The notes under the pieces: model-generated | Databases searched by the model: none | The model's input: the letters and a program-made list of their open reading frames with translations, nothing else | What the model was told of the DNA's origin: nothing | Shown here: positions 1 to 6,880 of the stretch, piece after piece | How the letters are laid out: every line of letters begins with the position of its first letter | How positions within the stretch are numbered: position 1 is the first letter of the stretch | Program-made: the position numbers and the translations under genes | NCBI GenBank assembly: GCA_031425455.1 | Contig: JANPJJ010000015.1 | Coordinates: 1-18,673, forward strand | Direction of reading: 5' to 3' | Source: Sandaracinobacteroides sp031425455 | Lineage (GTDB): Bacteria; Pseudomonadota; Alphaproteobacteria; Sphingomonadales; Sphingomonadaceae | Length of the DNA: 18,673 bases

Positions 1-1
1 G

Positions 2-445
2 GTGCAGCCGGGGGACAGTTTTGGCTCCGCGTCGATCACGGCGCTGACGTTGAACTTTGGCGGCATTGTCGGCACGCTGGGCGATATCGCCGCGGATGTT
101 GCGCCGGGGCCGGTGCAGGGGTTCGGTACCCGCTCCGCCGACGGCCGCGGCTTTTCGGTTTTCGACCTTCGATTCGGTTTTCAGCCGGGGGTCGCGGGGT
201 GCGGTTTCTTCTGCGCCGGCCAGATCATCATCAACAGCCCGATCGGCCCGGTCGATCCCTCGAACTTCTTCGCACTCGACGATTTCGACGGTGCAAGCCT
301 CAGCGTCATCAGCAGCTTTACGCCAGAGTTCACCCTTGTGAGCGACGCGATTCCCGAGCCCGCGACTTGGGCGATGCTGGTGGCGGGGTTCGGGATCGTC
401 GGGGCCGGGTTGCGGCGGCGACGGGCTGTTGTGGCTCGGGGCTGA
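2..445 (+). CDS. PEP-CTERM sorting domain protein, 5' end missing
   Basis: This is the C-terminal part of an exported surface protein; the reading frame is open to the left edge, so the true start and signal peptide lie outside the window and the GTG at position 2 need not be a start. The visible 147 residues end in PEPATWAMLVAGFGIVGAG (from about residue 118) followed by four arginines: a PEP motif, a hydrophobic helix and a basic tail. This is the PEP-CTERM signal, which in family members is cleaved by an exosortase at the membrane during export. The preceding part is rich in Gly, Ser, Phe and Asp and has a CGFFC cysteine pair; I recognise no enzyme domain. It runs convergently towards rplL. 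The tail is nearly identical to that of the second PEP-CTERM gene at 3714-4772, but the rest of the protein is different. The cargo function is unknown. Confidence 0.85.
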   Translation: MQPGDSFGSASITALTLNFGGIVGTLGDIAADVAPGPVQGFGTRSADGRGFSVFDLRFGFQPGVAGCGFFCAGQIIINSPIGPVDPSNFFALDDFDGASLSVISSFTPEFTLVSDAIPEPATWAMLVAGFGIVGAGLRRRRAVVARG

Positions 446-466
446 ACTCGGGGCGGCGTGGCCGGC

Positions 467-483
467 CGCGGGCGAAGCCCGCG
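467..483 (+). terminator. GC-rich hairpin after the PEP-CTERM gene
   Basis: A perfect 7-bp stem CGCGGGC/GCCCGCG closes a GAA loop 22 bases after the PEP-CTERM stop codon. There is no T-run after it on the plus strand, so it is a weak candidate for the 3' end of that transcript. It may instead be one of the triloop palindromes that recur in the intergenic DNA of this window. Confidence 0.3.
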
Positions 484-511
484 AGTCCGGCTGGTTCAAG
501 GCAAGGAACCG

Positions 512-533
512 AAAAAAACGCGGCAAAGCCGCG
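512..533 (-). terminator. Rho-independent terminator for the rplJL transcript
   Basis: Read on the minus strand, CGCGGC-TTT-GCCGCG is followed directly by seven T residues: a compact stem, triloop and U-tract. It lies about 130 bases after the rplL stop codon and would end the rplJ-rplL mRNA. The whole 446-662 gap contains no gene, only hairpins. Confidence 0.65.
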
Positions 534-550
534 CCGTCGGACACGACAAA

Positions 551-575
551 GGGCGGAGGGTAGAACCCTCCGCCC
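551..575 (-). terminator. Strong 10-bp hairpin between rplL and the convergent PEP-CTERM gene
   Basis: GGGCGGAGGG (551-560) and CCCTCCGCCC (566-575) form a perfect 10-bp stem with a 5-base loop. On the minus strand it is followed by TTTGTCG, a short U-tract; on the plus strand by TTCGC. It is the first strong stem met by the rplL transcript, before the T-rich terminator at 512-533. A third nested stem (GATTGC/GCAATC, 621-635, inside a longer imperfect stem) lies still closer to rplL. Confidence 0.55.
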
Positions 576-662
576 TTCGCGTGCCGGCCGGGCTTGCAGC
601 GAGTCTGCGGGCCTTCAGGCGATTGCTTCGCAATCCCCTTCCAGGCCGCAGCCGCTTTCAGC

Positions 663-1040
663 CTACTTCAGTTCCACCGTGGCTCCAGCTTCTTCCAGCT
701 GCTTCTTGATCTTCGCAGCCTCGTCCTTGTTCACGCCTTCCTTGACGGCCTTCGGAGCGGACTCCACCAGCGTCTTGGCTTCGGTCAGGCCCAGGCCGGT
801 GATAGCGCGGACTTCCTTGATGACGTTGATCTTCTTGCCACCGTCACCGGTGAGAATCACGTCGAACTCGGTCTGCTCTTCCACTGCGGCAGCGGCCGGG
901 CCGGCAGCAGCCGGTCCGGCGACGGCAACGGCCGCCGCGGCGGAAACGCCCCACTTTTCTTCCAGCATCTTCGAAAGCTCGGCAGCTTCGAGGACGGTCA
1001 GAGCCGAAAGCTCGTCAACGATCTTGTTCAGGTCAGCCAT
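663..1040 (-). CDS. rplL: 50S ribosomal protein L7/L12
   Basis: This is the acidic stalk protein of the large ribosomal subunit, which recruits translational GTPases; dimers dock on L10. The 125-residue product has the normal family length. The N-terminal dimerisation helices are at about residues 1-32 (MADLNKIVDELSALTVLEAA), followed by an Ala/Gly/Pro-rich flexible hinge (about 33-52) and the globular C-terminal domain from about residue 56 (FDVILTGDGGKKINVIKEVR, then the GLGLTEAK helix). The start is supported by AGGAGA about eight bases upstream. It lies 20 bases after rplJ, in the usual order. Unusually, the next gene is not rpoB but a convergent PEP-CTERM gene, and terminator hairpins follow. 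Identification is secure. Confidence 0.98.
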   Translation of the reverse strand: MADLNKIVDELSALTVLEAAELSKMLEEKWGVSAAAAVAVAGPAAAGPAAAAVEEQTEFDVILTGDGGKKINVIKEVRAITGLGLTEAKTLVESAPKAVKEGVNKDEAAKIKKQLEEAGATVELK

Positions 1041-1060
1041 GTCTAATCTCCTAATCTCTA

Positions 1061-1591
1061 TCAGGCAGCTTCGGCTTCAGCGTTGCCGCTGTCGCCATAG
1101 GCCGCAAACACGCGCGCCAGCTTCGACGCCGGGGCGTTCGCAAGCTGCGCAATCTTGGTCGCAGGTGCCTGCAACAGGCCCACCAGCTTCGCCCGGAGCT
1201 CGTCCAGCGACGGAAGTTCGGCAAGCGCCTTCACTCCGTTCGGGTCGAGCATCGTTCCGCCCATCGAAGCCCCGACGATCTCGAACTTGTCGGTGGTCTT
1301 CGCGAATTCGATTGCAATCTTCGCAGCTGCAACCGGGTCGGCGGAGGTGGCAAGACCCACAGGGCCGACCAGCAGCGTGCCGATCTCCTGATAGGGCGTG
1401 CCCTCCAAGGCAATGCGGGCAAGCCGGTTCTTCGTCACCTTGAACTGGGCACCTGCCCCGCGCATCCGCGTGCGCAGGTCGGAAACCTGCGCCACGGTGA
1501 GGCCATGGTTGCGGGTGATCACCACAACCTGGGTCTCACCCAGCGTCTTCGCGAGATTGGCGACCAGTTCTTTCTTCTGGTTACGATCCAT
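1061..1591 (-). CDS. rplJ: 50S ribosomal protein L10
   Basis: L10 anchors the L7/L12 dimers at the stalk base of the 50S subunit. The 176-residue product begins MDRNQKKELVANLAKTLGET and contains the conserved segment MRGAGAQFKVTKNRLARIAL, which contacts 23S rRNA. It ends in an Ala-rich helix where L12 dimers bind. The frame stays open about 60 codons further upstream, but I chose the ATG at 1591 because it gives the normal family length and has GGAG about eight bases before it; the upstream part translates to unrelated leader. It is the first gene of an rplJ-rplL unit with its own promoter and a structured leader, and is separated from rplKA by about 3.2 kb of other genes. In other bacteria the L10-L12 complex binds this leader and represses translation. 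Confidence 0.97.
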   Translation of the reverse strand: MDRNQKKELVANLAKTLGETQVVVITRNHGLTVAQVSDLRTRMRGAGAQFKVTKNRLARIALEGTPYQEIGTLLVGPVGLATSADPVAAAKIAIEFAKTTDKFEIVGASMGGTMLDPNGVKALAELPSLDELRAKLVGLLQAPATKIAQLANAPASKLARVFAAYGDSGNAEAEAA

Positions 1592-1846
1592 GCTCACTCC
1601 ATCCACAATGGCGCCCCGAATGGAACGCCAGTTGAGCCCGAAGCCAGGATTTTGTGGATCCGGGCCAAAGGCCCGCCCGAAAAGGAACGCCGACGGCAAG
1701 AGCACTGCCCCGCCGCAATCCCCCGACGCCATCGCACGGCACCCGAAGGCAAAAGCTCTTCCTCGTCTCATGCGGGCCTGTTGGGCTTAGGTGCTCTCGC
1801 ACACCCGCAATCTCGGACGGTGCCACGAACCAAGGCTCGCAGCGGA
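1592..1846 (-). promoter_or_regulatory. rplJ 5' leader, candidate L10-type autoregulatory RNA
   Basis: About 255 transcribed bases separate the predicted promoter from the rplJ start and hold no gene. The leader can form CGGGCC-AAA-GGCCCG (1661-1675). In minus-strand reading, ATCCACAA (1659-1652) is a perfect complement of TTGTGGAT (1608-1601), and the second arm sits immediately next to the rplJ Shine-Dalgarno GGAG (1600-1597). Pairing would bring the ribosome site next to a stem. Many bacteria carry an L10 leader at exactly this place, bound by L10-L12. The structure is seen in the sequence; the link to L10 control is inferred from position. I did not identify the kink-turn consensus with certainty. 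Confidence 0.45.
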
Positions 1847-1852
1847 GTGCGG

Positions 1853-1880
1853 CGTATAGAGGAATTGCCCGAAACGTCAA
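1853..1880 (-). promoter_or_regulatory. Candidate sigma-70-type promoter for rplJL
   Basis: On the minus strand TTGACG (1880-1875) and TATACG (1858-1853) are separated by 16 bases: a near-consensus -35 box with an acceptable -10 box. Transcription would start near 1846. It supports independent expression of rplJL after separation from rplKA. Confidence 0.5.
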
Positions 1881-1976
1881 GGTCATCAACGCTGCAGACG
1901 GCTGCCCTTCCTCGGCAGATCTGGGCCCGCTACGACCGGTGTCACGAACGCCCTGCATGGGTGCCCCGTCTTCCAG

Positions 1977-3659
1977 TCAGAGGTCCAGCTTCGGCAGAGC
2001 TGCCGGGCAGAAGCGGCCCGCCGTCGCATCGCGCAGCGGCAGCATCGAATCCCTGTCAAGCTGGGTGAGGCTCCCAGCCGCCGCCATCCGCTGCATCATC
2101 CCGTCGATCTCCGCCAGCAGCGCGCAGGCCTCGGCGCTTCGTCCGACCTGTCCCAGCACGTCCGACATCGATTGCAGGCCGATCGTCAACGACCGCTGCC
2201 GCTCGGCGTTGCCCGGCTTGTCGGCCAGCCAAGCGCGCCGATCCGCAAGCGATGCGGCAAGCTCGGCAACGGCCGGGTCGGTACGCCCGGCCGCGGCGAG
2301 CGCCTGACCATAGGCCATGCGCGCGATTCGCACCCATGACGCCACGGCGCCGTCCTCCGGATCGGCCTTCGCCATTGCCATCCAGCCATCGCGCGATTCC
2401 CGCAGCATCGGCAGCGCGTCGGGTGCGAGTCCGGCATCGATGAGGGTTGTTCCCACGTTCCACTGGTGTCGCAGCAACGCCCAGCGGAAGCGGGGCTCAT
2501 CCGGCCAGCGGGCCGCGCCGCTCCGCGCTACCGTCGCGGCGGCCTGATAGGCGGCAAGCCCGGCCGCCTTGTCCCCGCTGTAATAAAGCCCTTCGGCCGC
2601 AGCCTCCAAGCCACGCATTCGGTGCAGCGATCCTTCCGCATCGGCGGCCGCGCTCGCGGCGACCTGCCGTCCAAGAGCGATCGCCTTCGGATAATCACCC
2701 CGCCAGTTGGCAATCTCCGCCGTCCCTAGCAGCAGTTCGTCCCGAAGCGCGGGCGGCGCATCCCGCGCCGCTTCAGCAGCTGCCTTCAACATTGCAGGCG
2801 CCTGTGCCGCCGCGCCGTCCGCTGCCGCCTGCCGCGCCGCATCCACCAGAATCCGCGCACGCAGATGCCGCCCAGACGGTGATGCGTCTTCCGCCACCAG
2901 CGCCAGCGCCTTCTCCAGCGATGCCCGCGCCGCCGGCCGCTCCCGCAGGCTCGGCCGCTCTGTCGTGTTCTGCACGATGGCTAGGCGCCGATAGGCCTCG
3001 GCGGCATCCCGGCGCAGATCCGGCGAGGCTTCCGGCAACTCCGCGACCCGGCCCAGCACCTGGGCCGCTTCCAGCGCCAGCCCGGCCCGCAGCCGCACCG
3101 TTCCAGGCTGCATCTCCAGCCGGTCGCTCAACGCCTCCACCTGCGAACGCGCCAGCTGCCGGACGTCGGCTACCCTGTCGTCGGCGACCTGGCGCTGGGT
3201 TTCGGCCCGCATCCAGCCCTGCGCCGAAACAATCCCTAACCCCATCAGGACTGCAAGCCCCAACGCGGTCATGCCACGCCAGGGCGGAGACCTTGCTGCC
3301 GCCAACCCGGCCATCGGCTCGGCTGCAATCGCTTCCGGCTCGGGCCTCAACCATGCGGCCAGCTCGGCTTCATAGGCATAGACCGGCGCCCGCGCCGCCC
3401 CCGGCACCCGGTGCACGGGGAGCCCGCGCGACACTTCCCATCGCTTTACGGTTCGCTCATCAGCGTCGAAATAGCTGGCAATCTCCTTCCAGCTGCGAAG
3501 GCGGCCATCGCCGGGGGCGGTCCGACCATTGCCCTTCACTTTCAACCCCGTCACCTGGCGAACCCGTTCTGGACCATGCGTTCCACCACCTTGTTGCCCC
3601 GTCATGCCCCCATGCGCCCTGACATGCCGGGAAGCGCCGGCCCACCGATCCTCTAACAT
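1977..3659 (-). CDS. Predicted membrane-anchored protein with N-terminal wHTH and TPR-like repeats
   Basis: I recognise the architecture but not a named gene. Residues about 53-104 (RLRSWKEIASYFDADERTVK, then RWE...GLPVHR and an AYEAELAAWL helix) look like a MerR/excisionase-type winged helix-turn-helix. A single hydrophobic segment follows at about 128-147 (ALGLAVLMGLGIVSA). The rest, about 150-560, is Ala-rich and helical with TPR-like units, for example around 313-335, 352-378 and 400-425. It would place a DNA-binding domain in the cytoplasm and the repeats outside the membrane. The gene is divergent from the PEP-CTERM gene at 3714, and both interrupt the rplKA-rplJL cluster. The start is uncertain: the ATG at 3659 has no clear ribosome site, the first 50 residues look non-domain, and ATG 3605 or GTG 3536 are plausible. 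A target is not known; control of its divergent neighbour is only inference. Confidence 0.7.
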   Translation of the reverse strand: MLEDRWAGASRHVRAHGGMTGQQGGGTHGPERVRQVTGLKVKGNGRTAPGDGRLRSWKEIASYFDADERTVKRWEVSRGLPVHRVPGAARAPVYAYEAELAAWLRPEPEAIAAEPMAGLAAARSPPWRGMTALGLAVLMGLGIVSAQGWMRAETQRQVADDRVADVRQLARSQVEALSDRLEMQPGTVRLRAGLALEAAQVLGRVAELPEASPDLRRDAAEAYRRLAIVQNTTERPSLRERPAARASLEKALALVAEDASPSGRHLRARILVDAARQAAADGAAAQAPAMLKAAAEAARDAPPALRDELLLGTAEIANWRGDYPKAIALGRQVAASAAADAEGSLHRMRGLEAAAEGLYYSGDKAAGLAAYQAAATVARSGAARWPDEPRFRWALLRHQWNVGTTLIDAGLAPDALPMLRESRDGWMAMAKADPEDGAVASWVRIARMAYGQALAAAGRTDPAVAELAASLADRRAWLADKPGNAERQRSLTIGLQSMSDVLGQVGRSAEACALLAEIDGMMQRMAAAGSLTQLDRDSMLPLRDATAGRFCPAALPKLDL

Positions 3660-3713
3660 TCACGGCGGCAAGGGCGGAAACATTTTTGCGCCACAACAGA
3701 GGGAGTCGGACCG

Positions 3714-4772
3714 GTGACAACATATGATTACATTTGGCGGGCAACGGGAACGAGGTCGGCCTGGGCAATTGGGTTGAGCCTGCTCATGGCCGCACCGCCA
3801 GTTGCGGCAACCAGCGTCGTAAACGACCCTCTCTCGTTTGCATTCGCCTCGGCTCTCGGCTTCCCCGAGGTCGTCTCAACGAACATCACCAACGGCGTCC
3901 AGGGCACAACGTCGGGCGTGGCAAGCGGAAGCGGCAGCGCGCTTGCAACCTCCTTGGATGGCGGCTTCCGAAACAGTGCCGGCGCCGTCTCCAACACCGG
4001 TGGCACATCGGGCGCCACCGCCAACCTCAGGGAAGGTGCAGTGGCCGCCTACGCCACCAACGGCTCAGGCGGCACCACGCGCAACACGTCCGAAGCGCGC
4101 ATCAAGGACACAGTCTTCTTCAGCAACACGTCCGGAGGCACGCTCTACCTGCCATTCAGCTTCAGCTTCGACGGCAGCATCTCCGATCCGGACGACTTCG
4201 GCGCAACCAGCAGCGCCATTCTGTCGCTGACGGGCGCGCTGCGCGCCTGCGCCGACGGCAGCTACAGCTGCGGATTCGGCGACTATTCCATGTTTCTGCA
4301 GAATGGTGGCACGCCCAACATGACCACCGTCATCGGTTACGCCGCAAACGGGCGCTACAACGGCGTGCAGCAGGGCGGCGCCTTCTTCTTCGGCGCGCCC
4401 GACAATGTCGATCTCACCAACTACAGCGTCATGAAGGACTGGGGCAGCGGCGGCGGCTATTACAACACCGTTGTCTCTTCGGTGCTGGCTGTCCCCGATG
4501 GTGGCAGCCGGATCGGCTTCGATCTGCGCCTCATCGTCGATTGCTGGGTCTATCCCGGTGCGGTCTGCGATTTCGCCGATACCTCGAAATTCGGTTTCGG
4601 CCCGTTGCCGGCGGGTCTCAGCTTCACGTCGGCCTCGGGTGTGTTCCTGGTCGACCTGCCCGGCACGCCGGGCGGCGTCCCCGAACCCGCCACCTGGGCG
4701 ATGCTTGTCGCCGGATTCGGCGTGGTGGGGGCCGCGATGCGGCGGCGCCGGCCCGACATGTTCATGGCCTGA
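3714..4772 (+). CDS. PEP-CTERM sorting domain protein
   Basis: This is a complete 352-residue exported protein. It starts at GTG 3714, chosen because GGGAG lies eight bases before it and because the product then begins with a good signal peptide (basic start, hydrophobic stretch SAWAIGLSLLMAAPPVAA, predicted cut near residue 32). The mature part is rich in Gly, Ser, Thr and Asn, as in extracellular beta-rich proteins, with two cysteine pairs (CADGSYSC and CWVYPGAVC). The C-terminus is PEPATWAMLVAGFGVVGAAM from residue 323, then RRRRP: the PEP-CTERM signal recognised by exosortases in the family. No exosortase gene is in the window. It reads against the ribosomal genes, with the wHTH/TPR gene divergent from it and rplA convergent behind a shared terminator. 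Substrate or partner is unknown. Confidence 0.88.
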   Translation: MTTYDYIWRATGTRSAWAIGLSLLMAAPPVAATSVVNDPLSFAFASALGFPEVVSTNITNGVQGTTSGVASGSGSALATSLDGGFRNSAGAVSNTGGTSGATANLREGAVAAYATNGSGGTTRNTSEARIKDTVFFSNTSGGTLYLPFSFSFDGSISDPDDFGATSSAILSLTGALRACADGSYSCGFGDYSMFLQNGGTPNMTTVIGYAANGRYNGVQQGGAFFFGAPDNVDLTNYSVMKDWGSGGGYYNTVVSSVLAVPDGGSRIGFDLRLIVDCWVYPGAVCDFADTSKFGFGPLPAGLSFTSASGVFLVDLPGTPGGVPEPATWAMLVAGFGVVGAAMRRRRPDMFMA

Positions 4773-4780
4773 AACCGATC

Positions 4781-4812
4781 AAAAAAAGGAGGCCGGGGTC
4801 ACCCCCGGCCTC
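4781..4812 (-). terminator. Rho-independent terminator of rplKA, probably bidirectional
   Basis: GAGGCCGGGG (4789-4798) and CCCCGGCCTC (4803-4812) form a perfect 10-bp stem with a TCAC loop. On the minus strand it is followed by seven T residues, an excellent terminator 25 bases after the rplA stop. On the plus strand TCTTCGC follows, so it may also end the PEP-CTERM transcript, whose stop lies 16 bases away. Confidence 0.85.
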
Positions 4813-4836
4813 TTCGCATCTTCAAAGCTGGATCGC

Positions 4837-5532
4837 TCAGGCAGCCGTCGCGCTCGCGACGTCAACCTTTACACCCTTGCCCATCGTCGAGCTCAGGGCG
4901 ATCTTCTCCACATACTTGCCCTTGGCGCCCGAGGGCTTCGCCTTCACCAGCGCATCGATAAAGGCGTCTAGGTTCGCCTTCAGGTCTTCCTGCGGGAAGC
5001 TCGCCTTGCCGAGGCCGGCGTGGATGATCCCGGCCTTTTCGACCCGGAACTCGATCTGACCGCCCTTGGCGGCACGCACCGCGTCGCCGACGTTCATGGT
5101 GACGGTCCCCAGCTTCGGGTTCGGCATCAGGCCCTTGGGGCCCAGCACCTTGCCCAGCCGGCCGACCAGGCCCATCATGTCGGGCGTCGCGATGCAGCGA
5201 TCAAAATCGATCGTCCCGCCCTGCACGATCTCCAGCAGGTCTTCGGCGCCCACCACGTCGGCGCCGGCTTCCCGCGCCTCATCGGCCTTGGGCCCACGTG
5301 CGAACACGCCCACACGCACGGTCTTGCCCGTACCCTTGGGCAGGGTCACCATGCCGCGAACCATCTGGTCGGCGTGGCGCGGATCGACGTTCAGGTTGAC
5401 CGCCACTTCGATGGTCTCGTCGAACTTCGCCGTCGCATTGGCCTTCACCATGCCCAGCGCTTCATCCACCGGATAGAGCTTCAGCGGCTCGGATGCGCCT
5501 TGCGCCTTCTGCTTCTTGGTCAGCTTTGCCAT
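4837..5532 (-). CDS. rplA: 50S ribosomal protein L1
   Basis: L1 forms the mobile stalk at the ribosomal E site and in many bacteria also represses its own operon by binding the rplK leader. The 231-residue product has family length, begins MAKLTKKQKAQGASEPLKLY and carries typical L1 segments: NVDPRHADQMVRGMVTLPKG, VGRLGKVLGPKGLMPNPKLG and SSTMGKGVKVD near the C-terminus. Its start is four bases after the rplK stop, and a GGAGGG ribosome site lies within the end of rplK, so the two genes are probably translationally coupled. A strong terminator follows instead of rplJ, which is the normal next gene. Identification is secure. Confidence 0.98.
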   Translation of the reverse strand: MAKLTKKQKAQGASEPLKLYPVDEALGMVKANATAKFDETIEVAVNLNVDPRHADQMVRGMVTLPKGTGKTVRVGVFARGPKADEAREAGADVVGAEDLLEIVQGGTIDFDRCIATPDMMGLVGRLGKVLGPKGLMPNPKLGTVTMNVGDAVRAAKGGQIEFRVEKAGIIHAGLGKASFPQEDLKANLDAFIDALVKAKPSGAKGKYVEKIALSSTMGKGVKVDVASATAA

Positions 5533-5536
5533 GATA

Positions 5537-5971
5537 TCAGCCCTCCACCACTTCGAGGCCCATCGCGCGGGCAGAGCCCTCGATGGTCTTCATGGCCATT
5601 TCGATGCTGTTCGCGTTCAGGTCGGGCATCTTCTGCTCGGCGATCGCGCGAATGTCCGATTGCTTCACCTTGCCCGCAGGCGCGCCCTTGCCGGGGTTGG
5701 TCGCGCCGGACTTCAGGCCGGCAGCCTTCTTCAGCAGATAGGATGCCGGCGGCGTCTTCGTCACGAACGAGAAGCTGCGGTCCGCATAGACGGTGATCAC
5801 CGTCGGGATCGGCATGCCCACTTCCAGGCTGCCCGTCGCCGCGTTGAACGCCTTGCAGAACTCCATGATGTTCACGCCGCGCTGGCCCAGCGCCGGCCCG
5901 ATCGGCGGGCTGGGGGTGGCTTTACCAGCTGCAACCTGCAGCTTGATATAGCCGGTAATCTTCTTCGCCAT
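5537..5971 (-). CDS. rplK: 50S ribosomal protein L11
   Basis: L11 binds the GTPase-associated centre of 23S rRNA together with the L10 stalk. The 144-residue product starts MAKKITGYIKLQVAAGKATP and contains the conserved SPPIGPALGQRGVNIMEFCK loop (about residues 21-40) and the C-terminal rRNA-binding domain with KKAAGLKSGATNPGKG. The length is normal. GGAG stands about ten bases upstream of the ATG. A 154-base leader separates it from nusG, and rplA follows four bases later. The leader carries a stem-loop that may be the L1 operator. Identification is secure. Confidence 0.98.
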   Translation of the reverse strand: MAKKITGYIKLQVAAGKATPSPPIGPALGQRGVNIMEFCKAFNAATGSLEVGMPIPTVITVYADRSFSFVTKTPPASYLLKKAAGLKSGATNPGKGAPAGKVKQSDIRAIAEQKMPDLNANSIEMAMKTIEGSARAMGLEVVEG

Positions 5972-6125
5972 ATCTCATGCTCCAAAATCAGGTTCGGGTG
6001 TCTCCACCTTCCCCTCCGGTTGTGCGGCCGTGTGGTGCAAACGGATCGGGGCGCCGCGCCTTTCACCTCCCACGATATTCCGGCGCCCGACCGCGGCACG
6101 CCGAAGCTTGCGCCCGAAGGCGAAA
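5972..6125 (-). promoter_or_regulatory. rplK leader with a candidate L1-binding stem-loop
   Basis: The gap between nusG and rplK contains GGGCGCCG (6049-6056) and CGGCGCCC (6081-6088), a perfect 8-bp stem. On the transcribed strand its 24-base loop contains the purine-rich stretch GTGGGAGGTGAAAGG. In several bacteria L1 represses rplKA by binding a stem-loop here that imitates its 23S rRNA site, which also has GGGAG-like and GATGA-like elements. The stem is directly visible; recognition by L1 is inference. I see no separate strong promoter, so rplKA may be read from upstream. Confidence 0.35.
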
Positions 6126-6665
6126 CTACTTGGTCTTCTCGACCTGCTCGAAATCCAGTTCCACCGGCGTCGCGCGGCCGAAGATCGATACCGATACCTT
6201 CACCCGGCCCTTTTCGAAGTCGATTTCCTCAACCAGGCCCGAGAAGCTCGCAAACGGACCGTCCAGCACCTTCACCGAATCGCCGATCTCGAACGAAACC
6301 TTCTTGCGCGCCTTGGGCTGCGCTGCATCGGCCTCGGCCTTGGTGTTCAGGATCCGTGCGGCCTCCGCCTCGCTGATCGGCTGCGGCTTGCCCATAGACC
6401 CCAGAAACCCGGTCACCTTCGGCGTGTTCTTCACCAGGTGATAGACCTGGTCGTTCATCTCCAGCTTGGCCAGCACATAGCCCGGAAAGAACTTCCGCTC
6501 GCTCTGCACCTTCTTGCCGCGGCGGACCTCGGTGACCTTCTCGGTCGGGACCTCGACCGATTCCACCATGCCGTCCAGCCCCATGCGGGACGCATCCGAC
6601 AGGATCTGGTCGCGAACCTTGTTCTCGAACCCGGAATAAGCGTGAATGATGTACCAGCGCGACAT
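6126..6665 (-). CDS. nusG: Transcription termination/antitermination factor NusG
   Basis: NusG binds RNA polymerase through its N-terminal domain and couples it to Rho or to the ribosome through its C-terminal domain. The 179-residue product begins MSRWYIIHAYSGFENKVRDQ, the start of the NGN domain, which continues through SERKFFPGYVLAKLEM and NTPKVTGFLG. The KOW domain is at the C-terminus (GDSVKVLDGPFASFSGLVEE, then KVSVSIFGRATPVELDFEQV). The frame is open far upstream, but the ATG at 6665 matches the family start and lies 17 bases after secE. The order secE-nusG-rplK is the standard one. Identification is secure. Confidence 0.98.
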   Translation of the reverse strand: MSRWYIIHAYSGFENKVRDQILSDASRMGLDGMVESVEVPTEKVTEVRRGKKVQSERKFFPGYVLAKLEMNDQVYHLVKNTPKVTGFLGSMGKPQPISEAEAARILNTKAEADAAQPKARKKVSFEIGDSVKVLDGPFASFSGLVEEIDFEKGRVKVSVSIFGRATPVELDFEQVEKTK

Positions 6666-6682
6666 GTCAGGCCCCCAAAAAC

Positions 6683-6880
6683 TTAAGCACCAAGGCCCAG
6701 GAAAAAGCGGACCGCCCGGCCCAGAACCTGGTCCACGCCCAGGAAGAAAACGGCCAGGATCGACGTCATGATCAGCACCAGGATCGTCGTCTGCACGACT
6801 TCCCGGCGCGACGGCCACACGACCTTCGCGGTTTCGGCCCGCACCTGCCGGACAAATTCGCCCGGGCTCGTCTTTGCCAT
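6683..6880 (-). CDS. secE: Preprotein translocase subunit SecE
   Basis: SecE is the small essential clamp of the SecYEG channel in the inner membrane. The 65-residue product is of the short single-span type: MAKTSPGEFVRQVRAETAKV, then VWPSRREVVQTT, the conserved amphipathic region, followed by one membrane helix (about residues 31-51, LVLIMTSILAVFFLG). The frame is open upstream for about 31 codons; I chose the ATG at 6880 because it matches the usual N-terminus of alphaproteobacterial SecE. The ribosome site is weak (AAGG about 11 bases away), so a nearby GTG is not excluded. It stands between tRNA-Trp and nusG as in many bacteria. Confidence 0.93.
   Translation of the reverse strand: MAKTSPGEFVRQVRAETAKVVWPSRREVVQTTILVLIMTSILAVFFLGVDQVLGRAVRFFLGLGA

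Noticed and set aside
199..1443. A 414-codon plus-strand frame opposite rplL and rplJ
   Set aside because: It covers two certain ribosomal genes in antisense and is Arg/Ser/Ala-rich without motifs.
1592..1771. A 60-residue N-terminal extension of L10
   Set aside because: L10 of normal length starts at 1591 with a good ribosome site. The extension is leader RNA with no L10 similarity.
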